Below are positions 6,502 through 15,082 of a stretch of DNA of 27,534 nucleotides, in pieces; within the stretch, counting starts at the first letter, position 1, and every line of letters begins with the position of its first letter. The position numbers and the translations under genes were made by a program. The DNA is from Haliscomenobacter sp038240665. GTDB lineage: Bacteria; Bacteroidota; Bacteroidia; Chitinophagales; Saprospiraceae. The notes below the pieces were generated by a model. The model was not told the origin of the DNA. It saw only the letters and a program-made list of their open reading frames with translations, and ran no database searches. The DNA lies in NCBI GenBank assembly GCA_038240665.1, contig JBBRGN010000025.1, positions 1 to 27,534 on the forward strand. The letters run 5' to 3'.

Positions 6502-9498
6502 TCAAGCCCGTGCCCGGTTTTTTTTCCGTTTTGCCATCATTCTTAACCCTACGAACAGTAAAGATAAAAGTGCCAAACCCCAAGCTGCGATCAGCCCGTA
6601 GTTTGTTTTCACCGATGTAGGCAAACAAGCACCTTGCAATACAAATCCGGCCCAATCATTGGGGTCGGGGTATTGTTCAGCCGCTAAGCGTTTTGCTAGC
6701 GCCAAAGCCATATCCTTAGGTTGGTTTTGCAACAAAAATGACTGATAAAAATCGGCGGCGATGCTGGCTTTGGGAGCAACTGGTACGTTCCATAAAGTAG
6801 AAATAAAACTTCTTACGCCTGCATAGGCCAACCCTCGCCCTAGACTGATGTTGCCTTCCCCGGCAATAAATTTCCCCGTCGCAGTTTGGCAAGCGGAAAG
6901 AAATATAAGGTCAACATTCAAAAATCGACTGTACAGTTCGTTCACAAAAAGTAACTCCGAACGCCGCAGCGAATCTCCATGTTGAGAAAACGCAATAAAA
7001 CTTTGACTAGGGTCTGTAGGGTTCAAAATTCCATGGGTTGGTGCATGGATGATGGAGCAGTTTTTGCTGGCTGCAAAAAAGTCTTTTTTGGTGGCTGAAA
7101 GGTTAAGGTATTTTTTTGATTGCGGTATGACCCTTAGAACGCCGTCCACTTCTTGTTTTTGAGGGATGCCCAAAGGCGTTAGATACCTGGCCGATTGACG
7201 TAAAAAGCTAGACAGGTTGGCTTGCTTACTGGCTTTTTCGGCATGAAATTGCTGAAAATTGGCAGCCATAATGGCGGGTATGGAACGTACCTGTTGTGGC
7301 AATTGTGCTTGCTGCATTTCATAGAGTAAGTTGGCCGAAAAACAGTAGCTGATGGCATAACGAGAGAGTACAAAGTTTTTGGTTTTTAGCTGTTCTTTGA
7401 ACGGAGCAACTTGGGGGCGTATCAACAAAGCTTCAAAAGGGAGGTTGTTTAAAGGCCCTGCTGGTACAAGGATCAAACGTTTTGGCAGCATACCAGCAAC
7501 CGGCAGGAGCAAAATGGAATACAATTGACTTCCATATTTTGCTACTGCGGCTTCTTTGTTGCTTCGATTAGAGGACAACAATTCCAAGTAGGTGTTGACT
7601 AAGTTTTGCAATGAATCTTCACGAATTGGAACCAACTTTAATAGACAAGTATTCGGAGTAACGACAAAAATACTCAGCGCGGAATCCTGAAAATAATAGG
7701 CTACCAGCGCCTGATTTTTGTCCAGTACTTCCTGCTGAATTTTCTCAACTGATAAATCTGCGCCTCGGTATTTCAGGGCGTAATAGTTGGGGTATTGCTG
7801 CTTGAGGCGTTGCTGATGTATCCTGATCTTATCCACCGTCGATGATTTTTTAACGGTAAGTACTCCCAAACGTTGTGGATCATTACGCGCACTCAATAAC
7901 TCGTTTTCGATTAGCGAGTACTGCTCCAACAAATCTTGCTCTTCAGCCCGAAAAGCCGGATCAAGGTTGTTTGATACATTTTTTAAGCGCGCCGCTTCAA
8001 TGAGGGCAAAGGCTTTGCTTTGCTCGGCAATTTGAAAGGCTTGTTGCCAATAATAATCTTTTCGTTTTGGAAAAAGTTCAGCCAGTTTAGTACTACACCA
8101 AGCAGCTTTTCGCAAGGTGAGCTGGCTTTTTTGAGCGAGGTTGAGCTTTTCGTCATCGCTGATAAAATCACCACGGGTGATGTTGATCAATTTGAAGAGG
8201 GTATCAAAAACGGTGGCGGCGCGTTGTAGAAGTTTGGGATCTCTATTTTTTTGTTCCTCCCACAAACTTAGATTAGCTAGGGCAATATCTCCGAGTAGAA
8301 ATTGAAGATCACTGCGATCTCTGATTGTACGATGCAAAGCAGGAAGTGAATGGTCTTTCGCCGGCTGATACGTAGGAACGAGATAAGCCATTGCTTGATC
8401 GTAGTCAATTAGGGCTTGGTTGAATTTTTTTTGATCAAAAAATGTCTCTCCTCGATTGATATAAAGTAAAGCCAACACCAGGCTATCCAATGGGTTTCCC
8501 AACAAAGTGTCCAACCCCTCATTTAGTAGGTGTTCTGCTTCAACCAACTTCCCAGACCGGCGGAGCAATTCGCCAAGGTTTCCGATAGCCAGCCCAATCC
8601 TTGCGATACGAATCCCTGGGGATTTAATTTTTTGGTATTGCAATAAAGCCTTGTTGAAATAAGCAATGGCTTCATCAAGAGCTTCTTTTCTTAGAATGGA
8701 ACCCGGGCGGCATACTTGCATAGAATCTTGCCAAAGGTTACCAATAAAAACATAAAGATCCGCCAATGGAGCCGAGGAAGATTCATCTCTATTGTCAATC
8801 GCTTTAAGCCCTTTTTTTACCAGCTCAATTCCTTTACCGTAAAGTGAGCGTTGGCGAAAATTAGCGGCATAGGATCCATAAAAATCTGATTTGATGTCCT
8901 GATTAAGAGGCGCATTTTTCATCTCTTCCTCTGCTATTCGAAAAAATGCGCCGGCATTGGAATGTTCCCCTAAAGCATAGTAAGCTTGAGCTTTTCTAAA
9001 GGCATTGTGAAACAACAAAATTGGCTTTAAAATCGCTGCATTTCTCCCTGCCGAATCAAAATAAACTATCGCTCTTTGAAAATCTCGAGCATGAAGAAAA
9101 GTTAGGCCAATATTGTGATACATTCTTAAAATATCAACATGATCGGAAGTTTTCCATAATTGTTTCCGAATTGCTAAAGCCTTTAAAAAAAAATCTTTTG
9201 CTGCTCTATTTTTTGTTTTAAGCAAAGTTCCACCAATCTTATCATAGGCGAGTGCTAGAATTGAATCCTGCTGCGCCGTCATTTCTCTTTTTCTAATTGG
9301 GTCTAGTTGCTCGCCTAATAACAAAAGCGTGTCGACGCTAGGAACAAATGGGAGCGCTGTATTTGCTATTTTTTCAATCAGTAAAAAATCTTGAGTAGAT
9401 ATTTGAACAGGAGTTTTGGCTTTTGGAGTATGGTGTTGACAACTAACAATAAATACAATTACAGGGAAATAGAAAAAAAACAAAAGGGGAGATTTCAT
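6502..9498 (-). CDS. membrane-anchored TPR-CHAT domain protease
   Basis: 998 residues. The N-terminus has a hydrophobic signal ending FIVSC, a good lipobox with Cys20. Residues about 60-450 are helical repeats of the TPR type (for example LFHNAFRKAQAYYALGEH, AIAYFNKALLQYQKIKSP, NQALIDYDQAMAYL). A charged linker follows, then the C-terminal CHAT peptidase domain (about 650-955). Its dyad is visible: His822 in HAPTHGIL and Cys870 in LIFLSACQTATG, followed by the family segment GEGNISLGRGLAYAGVRSFIST. Near 967-985 is a membrane helix followed by MAKRKKNRARA, so the tail should be cytoplasmic and the protease periplasmic. CHAT enzymes are clan CD cysteine proteases. The gene converges on the sigma/anti-sigma operon and follows the S8 protease gene, with a terminator between them. 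Substrate unknown. Confidence 0.88.
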   Translation of the reverse strand: MKSPLLFFFYFPVIVFIVSCQHHTPKAKTPVQISTQDFLLIEKIANTALPFVPSVDTLLLLGEQLDPIRKREMTAQQDSILALAYDKIGGTLLKTKNRAAKDFFLKALAIRKQLWKTSDHVDILRMYHNIGLTFLHARDFQRAIVYFDSAGRNAAILKPILLFHNAFRKAQAYYALGEHSNAGAFFRIAEEEMKNAPLNQDIKSDFYGSYAANFRQRSLYGKGIELVKKGLKAIDNRDESSSAPLADLYVFIGNLWQDSMQVCRPGSILRKEALDEAIAYFNKALLQYQKIKSPGIRIARIGLAIGNLGELLRRSGKLVEAEHLLNEGLDTLLGNPLDSLVLALLYINRGETFFDQKKFNQALIDYDQAMAYLVPTYQPAKDHSLPALHRTIRDRSDLQFLLGDIALANLSLWEEQKNRDPKLLQRAATVFDTLFKLINITRGDFISDDEKLNLAQKSQLTLRKAAWCSTKLAELFPKRKDYYWQQAFQIAEQSKAFALIEAARLKNVSNNLDPAFRAEEQDLLEQYSLIENELLSARNDPQRLGVLTVKKSSTVDKIRIHQQRLKQQYPNYYALKYRGADLSVEKIQQEVLDKNQALVAYYFQDSALSIFVVTPNTCLLKLVPIREDSLQNLVNTYLELLSSNRSNKEAAVAKYGSQLYSILLLPVAGMLPKRLILVPAGPLNNLPFEALLIRPQVAPFKEQLKTKNFVLSRYAISYCFSANLLYEMQQAQLPQQVRSIPAIMAANFQQFHAEKASKQANLSSFLRQSARYLTPLGIPQKQEVDGVLRVIPQSKKYLNLSATKKDFFAASKNCSIIHAPTHGILNPTDPSQSFIAFSQHGDSLRRSELLFVNELYSRFLNVDLIFLSACQTATGKFIAGEGNISLGRGLAYAGVRSFISTLWNVPVAPKASIAADFYQSFLLQNQPKDMALALAKRLAAEQYPDPNDWAGFVLQGACLPTSVKTNYGLIAAWGLALLSLLFVGLRMMAKRKKNRARA

Positions 9499-9565
9499 AG
9501 ACTATGATTAACAGGTTCCGCTGATATGGAATGAATCGATAATCTTTAAAGGTATCAAAAAATAC

Positions 9566-9606
9566 ACAAAAACGACAACCCCCTTGATGGAAGTTGCCGT
9601 TTTTGT
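9566..9606 (-). terminator. Rho-independent terminator after S8 protease gene
   Basis: ACAAAAACGACAAC (9566-9579) pairs with 9593-9606 at 13 of 14 positions, with a 13-base loop. The A/T-rich stem base gives a T run on either strand, so it can stop transcription both ways. It lies 58 bases past the stop of the S8 gene and 68 bases before the CHAT start, so the two proteases are probably separate transcripts. Confidence 0.75.
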
Positions 9607-9663
9607 ATATCATGAAAATAAACATTACATCAGCTGCTGTTTTTTATCATCAATACAGCAAGT

Positions 9664-11049
9664 TTAATGGCACAAGTCCTTTACCGTTGCCAGGTGGTTC
9701 AAAACACGGTAATTACCCGTCGATCCTGGATTGCTTTTAGCTATAATCAATGCTTTTACTTGATCCGCCTTTAAACTTGGATTAAGGGATCGAATGGCGG
9801 CGGCTGTACGGGTTACATAAGGGGTAGCCATGGATGTTCCTGACTGCGTTGCCATTTTTCCACTCGGAATAAAAAAACTTGCTATATCTACCCCATGCGC
9901 CGCAACGGTCATCTTGTCTCCTGTCGTTGCCCAGTTGGAGAAAGGCGCACGAACGCCCATTTTATCGACGGCACCAACTGAAATCAGGTTGTCATAATCC
10001 GGAGCAAAACTAGCGGGCCAAAAGCGATTGCTGCCATTCAGGCTCAAGGTATCATTGCCCATTGCCGCTACTACTACTACATCATTCTTTTTGGCGGCAT
10101 CTAAAAAGTTCTTGAGTAAATCTGGCGCAGGACCCTTGGATAGATCTGGATATCCCCAACTGATGTTGATCACTTGGGCTTTTTGATCCAAGGCTAAATA
10201 CAAACCACAGACCGCTTTGAACAGACTTCCCGACTTTGAATTTCCGTCGGTAAATTTCATGTTCATAAATTCAAGCGGGAACTTATAGTCCATATTTTCA
10301 TGCGGCGTAAAACCCCCAGCAATACCGTTAACATGTGTTCCATGACCATTTTGATCTATTGGCTCGCTAGTTGGCATTAGGAGATTAAAGCCAAAAACCA
10401 TCGGAGCAATAAATGGAGTACACCCATTCAACTTAGTGGGTAGTAATGCCCAATTGATGGCGTTAAGCAAGCTAAGGCTGCCTGTTTCAATTCCTGAATC
10501 AACTATAGCAACTTTTACAGGCTCTGTTTTACAAAGAATTTTATCCAACTTCACGATTTTCGACGTATCAATTTGAGGGAATTCGGTTTTCCCACTTCTA
10601 TCTTTCCATGATGTCCCGGGGTTGAGGTCTAAAACGTAATTGAAAGAAAGACCACCTACTCCACCCGGACTTGGAGGCGGATCTTTCACGATGCCTTTAA
10701 GATCAACCTGACCCGAACCACTATATTTCCAAAGCTCTAATTTGTTCTTACAATCACAAGTATCGGTTGGTTTAAAATTCAAGGAGTCAAGTCTGTGGCG
10801 CCACAGATCAGCTCCAGTAATTGTGGGATCTAGAATGAGCTCATTACAATTGTAGAAAACACGTACATACTGACTCTTGTGGAAATAATTCAAAAATTCC
10901 CATTTTGATTTTTTAACAGGTACATCAACATAACATTTGCCCTCTTTTTCTACATATTTAGATTCAGTGCTGCACTGCAACAAAAACACCGCCAACAACA
11001 ACATCCAAAGTACTTTGGGGAGAATTCTAATAAAAGGTTGCTTTTTCAT
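9664..11049 (-). CDS. S8 subtilisin-like serine protease, exported
   Basis: 461 residues. The signal peptide has a hydrophobic run ending VFLLQC (Cys26); Gln at -1 is unusual for a lipobox, so lipidation is uncertain. Residues 30-165 form a region with several Cys (39, 68, 98, 100) that does not look like the I9 inhibitor propeptide. The peptidase domain (about 175-455) has the full triad: Asp184 in VAIVDSG, His236 in NGHGTHV, Ser406 in SGTSMATP, plus the oxyanion Asn332 in VVAAMGND. It should act in the periplasm or on the surface. It is next to the CHAT protease gene on the same strand and probably belongs to the same functional set. It could equally be a general scavenging protease. Confidence 0.9.
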   Translation of the reverse strand: MKKQPFIRILPKVLWMLLLAVFLLQCSTESKYVEKEGKCYVDVPVKKSKWEFLNYFHKSQYVRVFYNCNELILDPTITGADLWRHRLDSLNFKPTDTCDCKNKLELWKYSGSGQVDLKGIVKDPPPSPGGVGGLSFNYVLDLNPGTSWKDRSGKTEFPQIDTSKIVKLDKILCKTEPVKVAIVDSGIETGSLSLLNAINWALLPTKLNGCTPFIAPMVFGFNLLMPTSEPIDQNGHGTHVNGIAGGFTPHENMDYKFPLEFMNMKFTDGNSKSGSLFKAVCGLYLALDQKAQVINISWGYPDLSKGPAPDLLKNFLDAAKKNDVVVVAAMGNDTLSLNGSNRFWPASFAPDYDNLISVGAVDKMGVRAPFSNWATTGDKMTVAAHGVDIASFFIPSGKMATQSGTSMATPYVTRTAAAIRSLNPSLKADQVKALIIAKSNPGSTGNYRVLNHLATVKDLCH

Positions 11050-11172
11050 TTTATAGGTTTTAAGGTAGATAGATTACTTTTTGAATGTGTCGATTTTGAT
11101 CGTTATTAAACAATTCAAGTCATGTTTTTTTGCCTCTTCCCAGTCCCAAAACATGGATTCATGATCAATATA

Positions 11173-11202
11173 CTGAATATCAATATCAAGTAAAATATTC
11201 AG
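11173..11202. terminator. AT-rich hairpin after the trehalose gene
   Basis: CTGAATAT (11173-11180) is the perfect inverse of ATATTCAG (11195-11202), with a 14-base loop. It lies 21 bases past the stop of the otsAB-type gene and would end that operon. The stem is weak, so this is a modest call. Confidence 0.35.
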
Positions 11203-11223
11203 CAGCTATTTTTTTAATCCCCT

Positions 11224-13413
11224 TTACTCAAAACTCGCCTTCACCAAATCCCCCAACAACACCCTTACCTCTGGTACTCCCGGCAAATAGTATTTCGCAA
11301 AACTACTGTCTACACCCACCTTAACCGCAAAAGCCTCAGGCGGCAAGGCTTTAAAAATATCCTCATCGGTGCGGTCGTCGCCAATAGCGCAGACAAAATC
11401 CCAATCGGCCTCGTTGAGCCAGCTCAAAGTCGCTTTGCCCTTGCTCACGCTTACGTGTTTGATTTCCACTACTTTATTACCTTCCATCACCTGTAGATCG
11501 TGGTTGGCGGTGAAGTACAGTAAGCCATCGCGGATCTCGCGGACCCGTTTTTCCCCTAGGTCGCGGTCAATGCGGCGGTAATGCCAGGCCACGGAGTAGT
11601 CTTTTTCTTCGATAAAAGAACCGGGAGTCCGTTCCACCAGGTTTTCCAATACGGGGCGGATGTCGTCTTTCCAGGTGGCAGAAAGTCCGGGATTGATCTG
11701 CCAAGAACCGGAGCGCTTGATCCAAACGCCATGTTCAGCAGCCATTTCTATGCCCAGCGGACCCAACCATTTTTCCAACGTTTGCCAATCTCGACCGCTG
11801 TTGATCACGATTTTGTTGCCCGGTATAGTGGATAATTGCCCCAAGGTTTGCAAGAGTTCAATATCCGGGGCCACGGCTTGGGGATCAGAATGAAACGACA
11901 TCAAGGTACCGTCGTAGTCCAAGATGATCAAGCGTTTTTTGCCTTTTTTGTAAGCGCTGAAAAAAGTAATACGCGCCTCGCCTTCTAAGCGCAAAAATTG
12001 CGCATCTAGGTGTTGCTGTTCCATGATTCTGCGAAGTTCTTTGATGAAAGTCTGCGCCCAGTGGGTGACGTTGTGTTGTTGAAGATGGGTTTGCATGCTT
12101 TCCATTCGGGCGCGTTGCTCGCTCTCGCTCATCTCCAAAGCATGGTGGATCGAGGCAACCATGTCTTTAATATCGTGTGGATTAACGATCAGGGCTTCCG
12201 ACAATTCATTCGCTGCCCCAGCCATTTCGCTGAGGATCAGGACGCCTTTTTTGTCTTGTTCTTTGCTGGCGACAAATTCTTTACACACCAAATTCATCCC
12301 ATCGCGCAAAGGCGTGATCATCGCAACATCGGCAACGCGGTACAACGTGGTCAGTTCGTTGAAATTAAGTGAGCGGTACAAGTACTGGATGGGCATCCAA
12401 TCAAAAGTTCCAAAGGCGCTATTGATTTCGCCAACCAGCGTATCCACTTGTTGTTTGAGTTCCTGGTAATTGTCCACATTGGAACGGGAAGGCACTACAA
12501 TCAACACCATCGATACCCGCCCCCGGTATTCCGGAAAATCGGTGATGAACTGCTGAAAGGCTTTGAGTCGCTGGGGAATACCCTTGGTGTAGTCCAGTCG
12601 GTCGATGGAAATGATCAGGCGTTGATTGTTGCCCAATTGGCTGATCTTAGCGGCATCATCGAGGGCAGCCAAGTCGGTATTGGGAAAAGCATAGTGGTTG
12701 TAGTCGATCCCCATGGGGAATACATCGACGTTGATTTGCCGACCATCAATTTTTAGTTTGCCAAAATGGTGTTCATGCCCGGCAATGCGGTAAGCGGCAC
12801 TAAGGAAATGGCGCATGTACCCAAAGGTGTGAAACCCAATTTGATCAGCGCCTAGCAGGCCTTGTAAAATGGATTTCCGCCAAGGCAATACCCGAAAAAG
12901 CTCGTAGGATGGAAAAGGGATGTGTAGAAAAAATCCGATGGAAACATCCGGTACTTGAGCGCGGATCATGGCCGGTAGCAGCATCAGCTGGTAATCGTGT
13001 ACCCAAACCAAGTCTCCCGGCTGAATCAAAGCGGCAACAACATCGGCAAATTTTTGATTGACCTGACAATAGGCTTCCCAAAAATCATCCCGGTAAGTGG
13101 TATACTGCGTAAAATAATGGAAGTGCGGCCAGATGGTTTTGTTGCTAAAACCCTCATAATACAGGCGAATTTGTTTTTTACTCAGGAAAACCGGCGCGAG
13201 TTGTTGCATTTCCAACTCGCGCCGAACCTGTTCCTGTTCCCCAGGATCGGTAATCTCCAACCCCGGCCAACCTACCCACAATTGGGGTAATGCCTTATCA
13301 ACAGAACCCAGACCAGTAGCTAAACCACCAGCACTGGAAGTGTAGGTCAACTCCCCTTTACTTTTATCGATGGTTACCGGCAAGCGATTCGAGACGAGGA
13401 GTAGACGCGACAT
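11224..13413 (-). CDS. bifunctional trehalose-6-phosphate synthase/phosphatase (OtsA-OtsB fusion)
   Basis: 729 residues. It makes trehalose-6-phosphate from UDP-glucose and glucose-6-phosphate, then removes the phosphate. The N-terminal GT20 domain (1 to about 470) shows SNRLPVTI, WVHDYQLMLLP, HIPFPSYELFR, GFHTFGYMRHF, IDRLDYTKGI and PLRDGMNLVCKEF, all conserved in OtsA. The C-terminal HAD phosphatase (about 488-725) has LDYDGTL (nucleophile Asp499, Asp501), AAEHGVWIK and GDDRTDEDIF. No signal peptide, so cytoplasmic. The start follows the upstream gene's stop by 6 bases, and AAGGAAG overlapping that stop can serve as ribosome binding site. Trehalose usually serves osmotic or desiccation tolerance. 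Such fusions are common in Bacteroidota. Confidence 0.95.
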   Translation of the reverse strand: MSRLLLVSNRLPVTIDKSKGELTYTSSAGGLATGLGSVDKALPQLWVGWPGLEITDPGEQEQVRRELEMQQLAPVFLSKKQIRLYYEGFSNKTIWPHFHYFTQYTTYRDDFWEAYCQVNQKFADVVAALIQPGDLVWVHDYQLMLLPAMIRAQVPDVSIGFFLHIPFPSYELFRVLPWRKSILQGLLGADQIGFHTFGYMRHFLSAAYRIAGHEHHFGKLKIDGRQINVDVFPMGIDYNHYAFPNTDLAALDDAAKISQLGNNQRLIISIDRLDYTKGIPQRLKAFQQFITDFPEYRGRVSMVLIVVPSRSNVDNYQELKQQVDTLVGEINSAFGTFDWMPIQYLYRSLNFNELTTLYRVADVAMITPLRDGMNLVCKEFVASKEQDKKGVLILSEMAGAANELSEALIVNPHDIKDMVASIHHALEMSESEQRARMESMQTHLQQHNVTHWAQTFIKELRRIMEQQHLDAQFLRLEGEARITFFSAYKKGKKRLIILDYDGTLMSFHSDPQAVAPDIELLQTLGQLSTIPGNKIVINSGRDWQTLEKWLGPLGIEMAAEHGVWIKRSGSWQINPGLSATWKDDIRPVLENLVERTPGSFIEEKDYSVAWHYRRIDRDLGEKRVREIRDGLLYFTANHDLQVMEGNKVVEIKHVSVSKGKATLSWLNEADWDFVCAIGDDRTDEDIFKALPPEAFAVKVGVDSSFAKYYLPGVPEVRVLLGDLVKASFE

Positions 13414-13419
13414 AGTTGG

Positions 13420-14808
13420 TTATTCTTCCTTCTTTTTTCTTCTGGTTTTGAACATCTCCACCGTTTCTTTTTCCTTTAAGAATCCGTAATCAACGAATAC
13501 AGAAGAAACGAATTTTTTGATGTCCTGATAATCCTTACCACGTTTATCAACATAGCGTACCAGTAGTCGATTAACCAAGTCCATCGACAAGTCTTTCAAA
13601 CCTTGGTTAAAATGCTGGTTGCGAAAGATACGCATGTAGACCGGAAAGAGTTTGGAAATTTCAAACAAATCGGGATATGCTTTTTCTTCCAAATTTCCGA
13701 TGTACCGAGCGAAATAATGGTAAATCGTTTGCCGTACACATTCGTTGATGACCGAAAGACCTTCGTTTTTGTCATGGAAGATCATGACGGCCTCTTGAAC
13801 CTCTTCGGTAACGTAACCCCGATCGTGAATCGTATCTACCAACTTATAATAGTCGCTTAGTTTATCGTTGTACGTTTTATCAACGATAGCCGACATTTTC
13901 CGATCCGATTCAGGCGTAAGATCCAAAAAGGGATGTTGGTGCAATTCCAGGATGAATTCTAAAAACCGATCAGCAAAAGCGGGCATTTTTTCCCGGTTTT
14001 GGTTGAAAGCTTTGGCTAAGCTTTTCTGATCTTTATCCGTAATCGGGTAAAACATCCCATACAGCATCATCACTTTGAGTTGTTCTGCTGTATTTTTTAG
14101 TTCATCGCTTTGTACGTAGAGATTCAAAGGCTCAATCAGACTGCTGTTGTCCAATGGCTTGCTGACCCTAAAGATCAAGAAGTTTTTGAGCGCATTGAAC
14201 AAGATGGGCAATTCCGCGGTAACCGTTGGAAAATCAGCGGTTTGGAAAACTTCGTTTTTAAATTGCTTTTTGTACCGTTCGTAACCGATTGAACGATCCG
14301 TTAAGCGGCGGAATTTGTCCAACTTTTGACTTTGCAGGTAATAGCGGATTCGCTTGTTATCGATGCTATTGATCAAACTAGTGATCCAAATATCGCTACT
14401 CAGGGAAAAACCAACTTGAATGGTTTGCCCGATCCGTTTTTTGAGGATTTCAAAATTCGGAGATTGACAAATAGCCAATAGAATATCTTTGAAGTGATCC
14501 TGCGGGCGGGTGTATTGGTATTGGTCGTCGATTTCGCCTCTCAATACGGTATAACCGAGGATTTTGGGCAAAAACAAGCCTTCAAAAATGCTTTCCAATA
14601 GCACCAATTCAAAAGGAACTAGCTGTAGCGGGTTGTCTTTCGCAACTTCGTCATACACGGCTGCAATGCGGGGTTCGAATTGCTCCTTTAAACGGAGGAA
14701 ATCTTCCTCTTCTTCCGTATCCAAATACTTTTCTAAATCATCGGAATCCTGAATCTCTCCTGCGATTTCTTCAAGCGCTTCAATGTATTTTTGATCTAAT
14801 TCGTACAT
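13420..14808 (-). CDS. conserved helical protein of unknown function, coupled to trehalose synthesis gene
   Basis: 462 residues, not recognised. It has no signal peptide or membrane segment and is rich in charged and aromatic residues with long predicted helices. The N-terminus is acidic (DSDDLEKYLDTEEEED) and the C-terminus basic (KTRRKKKEE). No catalytic motif is apparent. GAGGA lies 7 bases upstream of the ATG, an unusually good Shine-Dalgarno for this group. It is 6 bases upstream of the otsA-otsB fusion and must be co-transcribed with it, so a role in trehalose or stress physiology is possible but unproven. Confidence 0.75.
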   Translation of the reverse strand: MYELDQKYIEALEEIAGEIQDSDDLEKYLDTEEEEDFLRLKEQFEPRIAAVYDEVAKDNPLQLVPFELVLLESIFEGLFLPKILGYTVLRGEIDDQYQYTRPQDHFKDILLAICQSPNFEILKKRIGQTIQVGFSLSSDIWITSLINSIDNKRIRYYLQSQKLDKFRRLTDRSIGYERYKKQFKNEVFQTADFPTVTAELPILFNALKNFLIFRVSKPLDNSSLIEPLNLYVQSDELKNTAEQLKVMMLYGMFYPITDKDQKSLAKAFNQNREKMPAFADRFLEFILELHQHPFLDLTPESDRKMSAIVDKTYNDKLSDYYKLVDTIHDRGYVTEEVQEAVMIFHDKNEGLSVINECVRQTIYHYFARYIGNLEEKAYPDLFEISKLFPVYMRIFRNQHFNQGLKDLSMDLVNRLLVRYVDKRGKDYQDIKKFVSSVFVDYGFLKEKETVEMFKTRRKKKEE

Positions 14809-14831
14809 AACGCTTCCTCATTTTAAAGGCA

Positions 14832-14865
14832 AACCTGATAGTACATTTTAAAGCACTACCAGGTT
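14832..14865. other. hairpin in the leader of the 462-residue gene
   Basis: AACCTGATAGT (14832-14842) pairs with ACTACCAGGTT (14855-14865) at 10 of 11 positions, with a 12-base loop, 24 bases upstream of the start at 14808. Together with the rpsP terminator it fills the 274-base gap 14809-15082. It could be a leader structure or a second terminator; its T-rich flank lies on the plus-strand side. Confidence 0.4.
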
Positions 14866-15020
14866 CACAATATATTTTTAGAAAAAAGTATAGCCGAAAT
14901 AATTACAATAGCGCCAAAGATAACGATCCGAGTGCAAAACTTCAAATTGGAGACCGAAAAGATTTCCAAAGTTTTGTTGGTTCGCTATTTTGGATAGCCG
15001 TTGAATCATCCCTAAATCCA

Positions 15021-15053
15021 ACAAAGCCCAGCAAAATAATTGCCGGGCTTTGT
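15021..15053 (-). terminator. terminator of rpsP
   Basis: ACAAAGCCCAGC (15021-15032) pairs with GCCGGGCTTTGT (15042-15053) at 11 of 12 positions with a 9-base loop, 29 bases after the rpsP stop. The stem works in both directions. It separates rpsP from the downstream 462-residue gene. Confidence 0.75.
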
Positions 15054-15082
15054 CTGAAAATAAAAAATGGAGTACGGAGGGT

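Noticed and set aside
4619..11049. A CRISPR type III-E (Craspase) locus
   Set aside because: There is a TPR-CHAT protein and a sigma factor, but no gRAMP effector, no Cas1, no repeat array and the CHAT protein is exported.
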